From Gammaproteobacteria bacterium (GTDB lineage: Bacteria; Pseudomonadota; Gammaproteobacteria; S012-40): a stretch of 51,486 nt of DNA. Shown here one piece after another: positions 32,993 to 41,123 of this stretch. The position numbers and the translations under genes are program-made. The notes under the pieces were generated by a model. The model saw only the letters and a list, made by a program, of their open reading frames with translations. It searched no databases and was not told the DNA's origin. Location: the NCBI GenBank assembly GCA_029883265.1, contig JAOUJM010000007.1:1-51486 (forward strand). The letters run 5' to 3'. How positions within the stretch are numbered: the first letter of the stretch is position 1; every line of letters starts with the position of its first letter.

Positions 32993-33212
32993 TGTCGTTT
33001 ACCGGTTGCTCAGTCTGTTGCTCGTTGGGCTGACTGGATGCAAAGTCCATGGGATCAACCCATTGGCCATTTTGATCTTCAAAACTGCCCAAAAATTCCA
33101 AAAACTCAATATCCAGTGCTTGTTCATCTTCTTTCTCTTCGGCATAGGCTAAGGGGCTGATCAAGTGAATCAACAGCAACAAAGTCTTAACTCGTCTCCT
33201 TAGCTTGCTCAT
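32985..33212 (-). CDS. small exported acidic protein in the sigma operon
   Basis: 75 residues: basic N-terminus and hydrophobic signal (about 1-24, ending AYA), then a short very acidic, disordered-looking tail (EEKEDEQALDIEFLEFLGSF...). Family not recognised. It overlaps the upstream anti-sigma-like gene by 26 bases and the DUF3106 gene by 8. An acidic periplasmic peptide beside the strongly basic DUF3106 protein suggests an ionic partner, which is inference only. Confidence 0.6.
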   Translation of the reverse strand: MSKLRRRVKTLLLLIHLISPLAYAEEKEDEQALDIEFLEFLGSFEDQNGQWVDPMDFASSQPNEQQTEQPVNDNE

Positions 33213-33540
33213 GTTCTAACCATAAATAAAAGTCTAAATCCTGTAGCAATTCCATGTCTTCATGGGAACTGAGTAATTCCATATCTTCCCAACCACTGGC
33301 GTCAGGCTGTACCTTGGATTCGCTTTGAAACCATAGATTGAAGCTTAGCATTACCACGCCTATAGTGGCAGCCACGCCCAAGGCTGGACGCCAATAATAA
33401 GTTCGACGCCTTTGTTTGTCCACGGCATGCATACGTGCCTGTGCGAGTTGCTGGCGTATGTCTGTATTAACCGCTTGGCTACTCTGATCTAGTAATTGTT
33501 TAGTTTTCTTTAACAATGCATCATTATTCGTTTGGCTCAT
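33187..33540 (-). CDS. single-pass membrane protein, candidate anti-sigma factor
   Basis: 117 residues: cytosolic N-terminus (about 1-50, DALLKKTKQLLDQSSQAVNTDIRQQLAQARMHAV), one TM helix (about 53-70), then a short acidic periplasmic part (WEDMELLSSHEDMELLQDLDFYLWLE). The topology and its position right after an ECF sigma gene (ATG overlapping the sigma stop) suggest an anti-sigma or DUF3619-like protein. No zinc (HxxxCxxC) anti-sigma motif is present. Confidence 0.6.
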   Translation of the reverse strand: MSQTNNDALLKKTKQLLDQSSQAVNTDIRQQLAQARMHAVDKQRRRTYYWRPALGVAATIGVVMLSFNLWFQSESKVQPDASGWEDMELLSSHEDMELLQDLDFYLWLEHEQAKETS

Positions 33541-34178
33541 GGTAGATATCCCTCCATTTGCTCTTTTATTTTGTTCATGGCGCGTGATAAGTGGGTTTTA
33601 ACACTGCCTTCACTACAACCCAAAACCTTGGCGGTTTCCTCAACGCTCAACCCTTCCCAGCTACGCAGCATAAAGGCTTGCTGTTGGCGTAGGGGTAATT
33701 GATGCAATACGATCTCTAGGTGTTGAAAAGCTCGTTGATGTTCCAGTAGCTGGCTAGGATCGTTATTGCTTAAATCGGGTGCGTCGAATTCAAAATCATT
33801 GTCCTGCTCCATATCTTTAACGCCTGGTAACCAACGAATGATTTGGTTGCGGATTTTACTGCGACGATGCCAGTCGAAAATTTTATTTTGAAGGATTCGA
33901 TAGAATAATGGCGGCCATTCTTCTTGAGGATTTGCGGCATATTTATCACAAAGTTTTACCATGGCATCTTGAACAATATCCAATGCATCGTCCTGATTGC
34001 CCGTCGCAATATGGGCCATTTTAAAAGCCTTGAGTTCGATTTCTTTGAGAAATTTGGACAGCGCTTGGTTTTGTATAGTTTCTTGATTTGAAACCAACGA
34101 CTTAGCATCCTTTGTCTGATGTTGGTAAGGACCAAGTGTGCCGTAAATGAGTGGATTTTGCCAGTATATAAAGTTCAT
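33537..34178 (-). CDS. ECF-type RNA polymerase sigma factor
   Basis: 213 residues from ATG 34178. Region 2 (about 45-110: LKAFKMAHIATGNQDDALDIVQDAMVKLCDKY, LFYRILQNKIFDWHRR) and region 4 (about 150-205: LPLRQQQAFMLRSWEGLSVEETAKVLGCSEGSVKTHLSRAMNKIKE) are clear. The true start is uncertain: no SD precedes 34178, a GTG at 34205 is in frame, and a start closer to region 2 is possible. First gene of an overlapping operon with a membrane protein, a small acidic exported protein, a DUF3106 protein and a barrel protein. Confidence 0.88.
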   Translation of the reverse strand: MNFIYWQNPLIYGTLGPYQHQTKDAKSLVSNQETIQNQALSKFLKEIELKAFKMAHIATGNQDDALDIVQDAMVKLCDKYAANPQEEWPPLFYRILQNKIFDWHRRSKIRNQIIRWLPGVKDMEQDNDFEFDAPDLSNNDPSQLLEHQRAFQHLEIVLHQLPLRQQQAFMLRSWEGLSVEETAKVLGCSEGSVKTHLSRAMNKIKEQMEGYLP

Positions 34179-34268
34179 AAAGCTAATAACGCAGTTTACA
34201 CCCACGCGTTGACAATAGTAGCCATGAACAATTTGTGGTTCTATAAAAATAGAAACTTAGCTCGGTTT

Positions 34269-35039
34269 TCAGAAAGAATAAAAAATCCGAGTGCTATAGT
34301 GGATGTCGGTCTTTTGAGTCACATTTTGCGGGGGATGATTATCATGAGCCATTTCCACCGCTAGGCGAATTTTCATGGATCTTCCAATGGAGAAATTAAA
34401 TCCCATATCCTCCAGCAGGCGGAAATCATCTATTTGGTCTAAACGTGGTTGATAATAAGTTGTACTAAGAAAGCTAATGAAATTTCCTAGTTTAAGTTGT
34501 AAAACACCGTATAAATTGGCGCGGAAAAAACGCTCCTCTCGCGCATCGCTGGTGTCTTGGTCGACAGTTAAGCGTTCTATACTGTAAAAACTGCCTGTGC
34601 CAAAAAAGAATGCAAAGCGTTCCTCTACATCGCGTAACTTGAAACGTAGCCCTCCTCCCGCTAACGCGCGCAATTGTAGGCGTGTGAAATGATTGGATTC
34701 TAATTGTGAAAAAATCTCCCAGTCCAACACACTGAGCACGGGTGCGATTCGTCGCACATGAAGAAATGCTTTGTCACGATCAATTTGTTCGAAACTTTTT
34801 CCATAGGCGTAATTTAATGTTAAAAAATGCAAAACATCTTGATTAAACCATTGCAACCGACTGCCCAAACTGCCATGCAAACGTTCGACATTACCTTTAG
34901 CGCCATCAATACTGAAATTAAAATTGCCGCTGAGTCCGGGTTTTGCTGTGCCAAGGTGAAGGTCTTCTAAATTTACAATGGCGTACACCGAAGGTGATAA
35001 AAAAAAGAGGCTGATAATCACAACAAACTGGCGTAACAT
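34269..35039 (-). CDS. putative outer-membrane protein, DUF481-like
   Basis: 256 residues: signal peptide (about 1-20, ending VYA), then beta-barrel-like sequence with repeated aromatic/alternating strands (SRLQWFNQDVLHFLTLNYAYGKSF; ALAGGGLRFKLRDVEERFAFFFGTGSFYSIE; DIHYSTRIFYSF). It ends in Phe as barrel proteins do. It resembles DUF481 (YdiY-type) proteins. Separate from the sigma operon by about 90 bases but in the same direction, so it could be its target. Confidence 0.65.
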   Translation of the reverse strand: MLRQFVVIISLFFLSPSVYAIVNLEDLHLGTAKPGLSGNFNFSIDGAKGNVERLHGSLGSRLQWFNQDVLHFLTLNYAYGKSFEQIDRDKAFLHVRRIAPVLSVLDWEIFSQLESNHFTRLQLRALAGGGLRFKLRDVEERFAFFFGTGSFYSIERLTVDQDTSDAREERFFRANLYGVLQLKLGNFISFLSTTYYQPRLDQIDDFRLLEDMGFNFSIGRSMKIRLAVEMAHDNHPPQNVTQKTDIHYSTRIFYSF

Positions 35040-35134
35040 AAAGACTCCTTGTCAATGTTCGGGACAGAAAAGTGCTGGTTTTCGTACTGATTCGAGCAAG
35101 TATTGTAACATAAACTACCCTAAGGAGCAGCTGA

Positions 35135-35953
35135 GTGAGTGATGGCCAATCTCAACAACCCGATTGGAATCAAATTGCAGGAAAGTTTGATTTATGGTTG
35201 CCGTATATCGAGCCCGTCAATCGGGATTTGATGGCTTCAATTAGTATAAGTGAGAATGATCATGTGCTCGATTTAGCTTGTGGCACGGGCGAGCCGGGTT
35301 TATCGATAGCACAAGCATTTGGTGCTGCAAACATACATGTTACCGCTTGTGATGCGGCACAAGCAATGGTTGATGTCGCTGAGAAAAAAGCAGAACAACT
35401 GGCGCTAAAAAATATGAATTTCATTAGTTGTCCTGCGGAACAACTCATATTTTCGGATCAACAATTTGATAAAATTGTTTGTCGTTTCGGATTAATGTTG
35501 TTTAAGGATCCCGAGAAAGGTCTGACGGAAATAAAACGAGTAATGAAGCCAGGTGCATCTGCCGCTCTCACGGTTTGGAGCCGACCTGAAAAAATGCCAA
35601 GCATGTATTGGTTTTATCAGGCGTTCAAAGCGTTCTTACCCGAAGAACAATTGCCACCCTTGAAGGTGGTCACCTCGCTTGGAGTAGGTCACGCACTTGA
35701 AAATTTATTTGCCGCAGTGGGTTTTAGTCACGTAAATATTGAGCGACGTAACTTTGATTTTTGTTTCAATAATGTTGAAGCGCTGTGGGATTTGACCTTG
35801 CGATCCGACGTCATGCAAGCACAATTCGATGCGATTGACGAAAAAAAGAAACAAATTGTAAAGCAGTCGGTGTTTGATCAAAGTGCGGAATTTTTCACTC
35901 AGAATGGATTGGTTATGCCGACTGAGTATATTTTAGTTAATGCAGTCAAGTAA
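35135..35953 (+). CDS. class I SAM-dependent methyltransferase (UbiE-like)
   Basis: 272 residues: motif I VLDLACGTGEPGLSIAQAFG (about 45-64), acidic loop TACDAA, CRFGLMLF and LTEIKRVMKPGASAALTVW (motif post-II/III). It resembles Methyltransf_11/UbiE proteins, but the substrate is not evident. The start is GTG (35135), with SD AAGGAG 7 bases upstream. The next gene on the same strand starts 19 bases after its stop. Cytosolic. Confidence 0.85.
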   Translation: MSDGQSQQPDWNQIAGKFDLWLPYIEPVNRDLMASISISENDHVLDLACGTGEPGLSIAQAFGAANIHVTACDAAQAMVDVAEKKAEQLALKNMNFISCPAEQLIFSDQQFDKIVCRFGLMLFKDPEKGLTEIKRVMKPGASAALTVWSRPEKMPSMYWFYQAFKAFLPEEQLPPLKVVTSLGVGHALENLFAAVGFSHVNIERRNFDFCFNNVEALWDLTLRSDVMQAQFDAIDEKKKQIVKQSVFDQSAEFFTQNGLVMPTEYILVNAVK

Positions 35954-35972
35954 TTGGTTAATGGTGGTTGAG

Positions 35973-36449
35973 ATGAAAGTAAAAAAGACTATATATGCGA
36001 TTGTTGTGAGTTTGCTATTTGCTTCAAGTGTTAGTGCTAAAGAGGTTGATATTAAACTGGATTCGAGCAAGGCATACGCCGGTGCAGGTTTCTCCGTTAA
36101 TAGTGGCAGCAACAGCAATGCAACTTTGTCAGCAATTGGGGTACAGTTATTTGCTGGCTATGATTTGGATATGGAATTCTTTGAAAATACTAAGACTATT
36201 GCCGAAGTGGGTTATGCCTTTAGTGATGCTCGCAACGGGCTAGGTTTAACGGGTTTGCAAAGTTATGCTTATAATAAAAATGTAAATTTGCAGGGCCGAT
36301 TGGGTTTGGATTTGAGTGGCAATATTGGAATCGTTATTGGGCTTGGTGCGCAAATAAAATTGAGTGAGCGTATGGATTTTCGTACGGAATTTCTAATACG
36401 CGATAATATTTCTGCACTACAAGGTAGTGTTCTTTACTATATCGATTAA
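35973..36449 (+). CDS. small outer-membrane beta-barrel-like protein
   Basis: 158 residues from ATG 35973: signal peptide (about 1-22, ending VSA), then alternating beta strands with Gly and aromatic residues (AYAGAGFSVNSGS; GVQLFAGYDLDMEFFE; VNLQGRLGLDLSGNIGIVIGLGAQIKL). It looks like an 8-stranded barrel (OmpA/OmpW size). Starts at 35961 and 35940 are also in frame but precede the signal peptide. Stop overlaps the stop of the convergent SDR gene. Function unknown. Confidence 0.65.
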   Translation: MKVKKTIYAIVVSLLFASSVSAKEVDIKLDSSKAYAGAGFSVNSGSNSNATLSAIGVQLFAGYDLDMEFFENTKTIAEVGYAFSDARNGLGLTGLQSYAYNKNVNLQGRLGLDLSGNIGIVIGLGAQIKLSERMDFRTEFLIRDNISALQGSVLYYID

Positions 36450-37270
36450 AGTCGACCAAGAAGTTTGTCTAGCGTTTTATGCGGCAGCAATCGTTTGAGA
36501 TTAGCAAATAAATAGGTTGGCACTGTTACATAATATCGGACTTTGGGTTTGCGGCTTTCAAGTGCATGAATCAGTCGTTTGAGTACTGCTTCAGGCGGTA
36601 GGGTGAAAGCGGTTGCTGGTCCCTCTTTGCTCAAGCGAGCTTCAACAGCATCATAGTAAGCTTTATGAAAACTATTTTCCTTGTCGATGTTTTTTTTGTA
36701 CATAGCAAATGCATTTTCACGAAAACGACTGCTAATAGGGCCGGGTTCTATAAGGCTGAGTTTTATATTTGTGTCTGCCAACTCCAGGCGTAAGGTGTCT
36801 GTTAAGCCTTCTAACGCAAATTTTGTTGCGACGTATGCACCTCGGTATTTAAATGCAGCAAATCCTAACACTGAACTATTTTGAATGATACGACCAAAGC
36901 CCTGATTCCGCATGACAGGAATGATGTATCGAGTGAGTTCATGAGTGCCAAATACATTAGTTTCAAAATTAGCCTTTAACGTTTGCCGGCTTAAGTCCTC
37001 TACAGCGCCCGGTTGACCATAAGCGCCATTATTAAATAAGGCATAAAGCTGTTGGTCCGTGCGCTCGACGATTTCACTGACGGCTGTTTCAATCGACTGA
37101 CTGCTATTTAAATCGAGCTGCAAAGACTCGAAGCCTTGTTGTAGCAACACCTTGACATCAGATTTTTTTCGTGCCGTCGCAAAAACACGATAACCGCGAT
37201 TACGCAAGGCTGATGCGCAACATAGGCCAATGCCCGATGAACAGCCAGTGATTAAAATATTCTTTTTCAA
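36446..37270 (-). CDS. short-chain dehydrogenase/reductase
   Basis: 274 residues, classical SDR: NAD(P)-binding TGCSSGIG (about 8-15), LFNNGAYG in the NNAG position, Ser in NSSVLG, YVATK (Tyr and Lys catalytic) and PGPISS. It resembles the retinol/YqjQ-like SDRs (family of DltE/YdfG relatives). The start appears to be TTG (37268-37270); no ATG lies near the N-terminal GXGXXG. Substrate unknown. Confidence 0.88.
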   Translation of the reverse strand: MKKNILITGCSSGIGLCCASALRNRGYRVFATARKKSDVKVLLQQGFESLQLDLNSSQSIETAVSEIVERTDQQLYALFNNGAYGQPGAVEDLSRQTLKANFETNVFGTHELTRYIIPVMRNQGFGRIIQNSSVLGFAAFKYRGAYVATKFALEGLTDTLRLELADTNIKLSLIEPGPISSRFRENAFAMYKKNIDKENSFHKAYYDAVEARLSKEGPATAFTLPPEAVLKRLIHALESRKPKVRYYVTVPTYLFANLKRLLPHKTLDKLLGRL

Positions 37271-37403
37271 TAGGTGCTCGCGCTACATGCTAAGTATGGA
37301 GCAAGTATAGGGAAAAAGTGATTCAATTGAAATAAAGGTTTACATGTAATATGTTTATGCTTTAATCAATTTTATAAACAGCGTTAAGGGAGAACATAAA
37401 ACA

Positions 37404-37913
37404 ATGAATGTTAAAATAAAACTGAGTATTCTTATCTTGTTACTGATTTTTCAATCTCAGCTTTATGCCGCTGAGGAGAAATTTGCTGCGGGATATCAAG
37501 GAACGTTTCCAGCTACCGGCATTAGCGGGAAAATGAAAATTAGTAACGTCATCACTGCACAGGCAATGATTGGTTTTTGGGGTACGCTTAATACTTATGC
37601 GGCGAGAGGATTGTATCGCTTTCAAGAAGATAAATTTTGGAACGCATATGGATACGGCATGCTTGGATTTTGGAGTTATCGCGCAACTGTCTATGATTTT
37701 TCGACATTTTCTAACCAAGAAAAAACGCAATTCGTTCTGGGCTTTGGTGGTGGTGCTGGAATCGAATATAACTGGCAAGCCGTTGCGCCAGACTTGCCCC
37801 CGATTTGGTTTAATCTTGAGCTCGGCTTTGGTAGTATTAAGTTTAATGATTTGAACTACAATGTTAGTGGTGTACTTATTGGTGGCGGTGCTCATTACCG
37901 TTTTGATCTTTAA
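37404..37913 (+). CDS. small exported outer-membrane-like protein
   Basis: 169 residues: signal peptide (about 1-22, ending LYA), then Gly- and aromatic-rich beta strands (GYQGTFPATGISGKMKIS; WNAYGYGMLGFWSY; LEFG-type LNLELGFGSIKF) ending GGGAHYRFDL. Likely an 8-stranded barrel or lipid-binding outer-membrane protein. AAGGGAG lies upstream of the ATG. No family recognised; stands alone between divergent and convergent neighbours. Confidence 0.65.
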   Translation: MNVKIKLSILILLLIFQSQLYAAEEKFAAGYQGTFPATGISGKMKISNVITAQAMIGFWGTLNTYAARGLYRFQEDKFWNAYGYGMLGFWSYRATVYDFSTFSNQEKTQFVLGFGGGAGIEYNWQAVAPDLPPIWFNLELGFGSIKFNDLNYNVSGVLIGGGAHYRFDL

Positions 37914-37925
37914 GCTTGCAAATTG

Positions 37926-37951
37926 GCTGGCTTAGTTTGGTCTAAGCCAGC
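37926..37951. terminator. hairpin between convergent genes
   Basis: GCTGGCTTAG (37926-37935) pairs with CTAAGCCAGC (37942-37951), 6-base loop. It includes the stop of the DUF1614 gene. No strong T run on either side, so it may be a weak terminator or an RNA-stabilising end. Confidence 0.4.
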
Positions 37952-38610
37952 AACACTGCTATAAAACCTGTTAAAAAAATTCCATCGAATGTTCCAGCGC
38001 CACCAATTGAAGCGAGCGGTGTGCCCATATTGCGAATGTCTTTCAAGCGCAATAAATCAGCACCGATTAAAACACCTAAGGTTCCGCACACATAAGCAAG
38101 CGCAGCGCTTTTTTCTGGTAATAAAAATAAACCCAATAGTGCAGCGCACAACGGTGCAATTAAGAATGGCATCCCTATGCCGAGGCCAGCGATGGGTCGA
38201 CTAAAGCTATAACACACCAAGCTGCAAAGTCCGATGGCAATAATGCTGGTAATGAAGGGCAAATCCGCGCTAAACAATAAATAAAAACTAAAACTCACAG
38301 GTATAACGCACCCGCCAACATTAGCTGCAATTAATGTTTTGCCAGCAAATGGTTTGGGTGGAACACGTAGTAAGCCACGTAAATAGAACGGCAACGGGAC
38401 TGCTTGCGAAGCATTAGCTTCAATTGAGAATAAAGGTAAGTTGATTACACTTCCAAGCAGTGAGCAGACTAATAATAATATTGCCGAGTCCTGTGACAAA
38501 CCGAGCTTATAGAATGCAATTGTAAAAGCGCCAACCTGAATTACAGCGAGTAAAACTGATAATAATAATACTAAGATAAATAAATGCCAAGGAGAAATAT
38601 GTCGACGCAT
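37942..38610 (-). CDS. DUF1614 integral membrane protein
   Basis: 222 residues with about six or seven membrane helices (roughly 10-32, 40-58, 88-110, 115-135, 140-165, 170-190, 200-220). Features of DUF1614: INLPLFSIEAN near the start, AANVGGCVIPVSFS, and SIGGAGTFDGIFLTGFIAVLLA at the end. Function unknown; a transporter-like topology. It starts 3 bases after the PRPP synthetase gene, so it is the last gene of the three-gene operon and may move a substrate or product of that pathway. Confidence 0.8.
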   Translation of the reverse strand: MRRHISPWHLFILVLLLSVLLAVIQVGAFTIAFYKLGLSQDSAILLLVCSLLGSVINLPLFSIEANASQAVPLPFYLRGLLRVPPKPFAGKTLIAANVGGCVIPVSFSFYLLFSADLPFITSIIAIGLCSLVCYSFSRPIAGLGIGMPFLIAPLCAALLGLFLLPEKSAALAYVCGTLGVLIGADLLRLKDIRNMGTPLASIGGAGTFDGIFLTGFIAVLLA

Positions 38611-38613
38611 GGA

Positions 38614-39495
38614 CTATTCCATGGCCTGAATGGCGGACGCAAGTAAAGGTGCTAGTTCGACGCGATTACTATGGTGGCTGATGCTGTCTGTGCTCCAGAT
38701 ATTTTGAATCCCTGATTGTTGTAAAAAATCTTCTGCATCTTGACTAAACAAACCATGCGTGACAATTGCATTCACTTGTGCAGCATGCCGTTGCACGAGT
38801 TGTTGGCTGGCTTTGCACAATGTGCGCCCGGTGCTGGCCATGTCATCAATGAGAATAATTGTTTTCTGACTGAAATCTCTATCAGGTAACTGTATGCGAA
38901 CTTGCTTGTCACCTTCCCGTATTTTTTGGCAGACAGCAAAATCAAAATTTATTTGTTGAGCTACTTGTGACACCCATTGCTCTGATTCACTATCAGGGCC
39001 GATCAATAAGGCATGATCGAATTGGCGCGCGAGAAAATCAGCAATTAAATCTGCTGCGCTTAGACTAATGGCATTCTTCAATGGTATTGCTTGGTTTAAA
39101 TGATTGATGCGATGCAAATGTGGGTCGACTGTAATTACGTCATCAAAATGTTGTGCAAGCAATGCACCGATAATTTGTTGGCTGATGGCTTGGCCGGGTT
39201 TCATTGCCGCATCTTGGCGCATATAGGCAAGATAAGGTGCAACTAAACTTAAACGTTTTGCACCCAATTGGCGTGCTGTTTGGGCGGTAAAAAACAATTC
39301 GATCAGTTTGTTGTTGGGATGGTCGAGACTGCGTAAAATGATGACATGCTCAGGTAATTCAGTGGGCAGGCTGACTAAACTTTCTTCGTCAGGAAAATGA
39401 TGTACGTCAATTCGTTGCCAGTCACACCCCAAGGTCGTTGCCAAGCGATGAGCTTGTGCTTCGTATTCAGGAAAACCGAGTAATAAAATGCTCAT
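38614..39495 (-). CDS. ribose-phosphate pyrophosphokinase (PRPP synthetase), short form
   Basis: 293 residues, shorter than housekeeping Prs (about 315). Seen: the PRPP loop VILIDD-like TIILIDDMASTGRTL (about 210-224), the metal/ATP site in TVDPHLHR, and SLVAPYLAYMRQDAAMKPGQAISQQIIG in the ATP-binding flexible region. The DPH form resembles archaeal and class II/III enzymes. It would make PRPP from ribose 5-phosphate and ATP, though a ribose-1,5-bisphosphate-related activity is conceivable given the neighbour. It starts one base after the phosphorylase stop. Probably a second PRPP synthetase beside a remote prs. Confidence 0.85.
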   Translation of the reverse strand: MSILLLGFPEYEAQAHRLATTLGCDWQRIDVHHFPDEESLVSLPTELPEHVIILRSLDHPNNKLIELFFTAQTARQLGAKRLSLVAPYLAYMRQDAAMKPGQAISQQIIGALLAQHFDDVITVDPHLHRINHLNQAIPLKNAISLSAADLIADFLARQFDHALLIGPDSESEQWVSQVAQQINFDFAVCQKIREGDKQVRIQLPDRDFSQKTIILIDDMASTGRTLCKASQQLVQRHAAQVNAIVTHGLFSQDAEDFLQQSGIQNIWSTDSISHHSNRVELAPLLASAIQAME

Positions 39496-39496
39496 G

Positions 39497-41035
39497 CTAA
39501 AACGCTACGAATGATATCGGTATCTCATCTACATCACCAATTGTATATCCGGTGGCTTGTTTGCATAGATTCTTGGCAAAATTAAAATCTGAAGGGAACT
39601 CGGCATAAATATGATAAAGCACTTCACCTTTTTTTACCGGATCTCCAAGTTTTTTTACTAAATCGACACCGGCGTGCTTGTCCATGGGAGCACCGGCCAT
39701 GCGGGCAATCTTGGCCATTTGCAGATTATTTACATCAATTACGAAACCGGATTGCTTTGCAAGGACTTCATGGCTTAAGTGTCCAGGGGTTAGTTTGGGA
39801 TCGTCAACTCGACCTTGCGCATTGATTATTGATTCCATTTTTGCAATTGCGCGCCCCGAATCTAAAATATCACGCGCAATAGCAAAACCTTGGCCGCCGC
39901 GCACGTCAGGATCAAATTCGATAATACGTCCGGCAAGTTGCAAAGCTTTTTGCCGCAAATCACTTGGTGCATCAGGATTGTTTTCTAAGACTTGTAAAAC
40001 ATCACGCGCTTCCAGCGCCGGTCCTATGCCGCGTCCAATAGGTTGTCGGCCATCGGTAATAACCACTTCTAAATGTAAATTTAACTGATCACCCACGTAT
40101 TCAAAAAGTTTACGCAAGGCTAACGCCTGACGCATATGCCTGACTTTTGCAGTAGGTCCAACGGGAATATCAATTAATAAATGTGAAGAGCCTGCGGCAA
40201 TTTTTTTTGATAAAATGGATGCTACCATTTGGCCTTGGGAATCAATTCCAAGTGGACGCTCTACCGAAATCAATAAATCATCTACGGGCGCTAAGTGTGC
40301 GGTACCACCCCAGGCAACACAGCCGCGTTCGTGATGCACAATCTCATAAAGTTTTTCCGGTTCGAGATTAACATTTGCTAATAACTCCATGGTGTCTGCT
40401 GTGCCTGCTGGTGAAGTAATTGCGCGACTCGATGTTTTCGGCATTAACATGCCATGGGCCGCGACGATGGGCACGATTAACATGGAGGTGCGATTACCAG
40501 GGATACCGCCAATGCAATGTTTGTCGACAACCACAGACTCTTGCCAGTCCAATCGATCGCCGGATTCAACCATAGCGCGAGTTAAATAAAGAATTTCATC
40601 TCGATCCAAGCTGGTTTGACCTGCGGCAACTAAGAATGCTGCCATTTCCATTTTGGAGTAGCGGCTTTCGCTAATGTCCTTGGCGATATTCGTGAAGTCG
40701 TGTTGTGACAAGCGTTCACCATTAATTTTACGCCGCACTGCGTCCATGGACTCGGGGGGTTCTGCATGGGCAACTTTGACCATGCAGCCCTGGTCGATGC
40801 CGAATTGAGTAAATGCTTGTTGCGATAAGCCAAGTTCACTTGGTGTAACAATCATGCTGTCGTCCACCACGTTTAACACCGCCAAAATACGATTGCCATT
40901 AGCACTAATTTCTATTTTCGAAAGTGCTTGGAATCCTTCAGCGCGATACAGCTCACAATCGCGATGCAAATAAGCAACGTTTTCGTGATAGGTATCGATC
41001 CCAATCGGGCGAAGACTTAAGTAGTCGTTAGGCAT
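39497..41035 (-). CDS. AMP phosphorylase / thymidine phosphorylase family protein
   Basis: 512 residues, about 70 longer than bacterial DeoA because of an N-terminal domain (about 1-95), as in archaeal AMP phosphorylase. The core has [25 protein letters not shown] and [18 protein letters not shown], close to the thymidine/pyrimidine phosphorylase signature but with the archaeal-type SSRAITS opening. It would phosphorolyse AMP (or another NMP) to base and ribose 1,5-bisphosphate, or a nucleoside. First gene of the operon with a PRPP synthetase-like enzyme and a DUF1614 protein. Substrate needs assay. Confidence 0.88.
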   Translation of the reverse strand: MPNDYLSLRPIGIDTYHENVAYLHRDCELYRAEGFQALSKIEISANGNRILAVLNVVDDSMIVTPSELGLSQQAFTQFGIDQGCMVKVAHAEPPESMDAVRRKINGERLSQHDFTNIAKDISESRYSKMEMAAFLVAAGQTSLDRDEILYLTRAMVESGDRLDWQESVVVDKHCIGGIPGNRTSMLIVPIVAAHGMLMPKTSSRAITSPAGTADTMELLANVNLEPEKLYEIVHHERGCVAWGGTAHLAPVDDLLISVERPLGIDSQGQMVASILSKKIAAGSSHLLIDIPVGPTAKVRHMRQALALRKLFEYVGDQLNLHLEVVITDGRQPIGRGIGPALEARDVLQVLENNPDAPSDLRQKALQLAGRIIEFDPDVRGGQGFAIARDILDSGRAIAKMESIINAQGRVDDPKLTPGHLSHEVLAKQSGFVIDVNNLQMAKIARMAGAPMDKHAGVDLVKKLGDPVKKGEVLYHIYAEFPSDFNFAKNLCKQATGYTIGDVDEIPISFVAF

Positions 41036-41123
41036 AATTCATCATAACAAATTCTTGTTTGATGAAACATTGAAAAATTCTATGAGTCGTTTGCTTGCAA
41101 ACAAATAAATGTTTAGATCACGT

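Noticed and set aside
32655-33152. 165-residue plus-strand ORF across the DUF3106 and small acidic genes
   Set aside because: Opposite-strand shadow, Cys/Leu/Phe-rich and lacking a start context; the minus-strand genes have signal peptides and overlapping starts.
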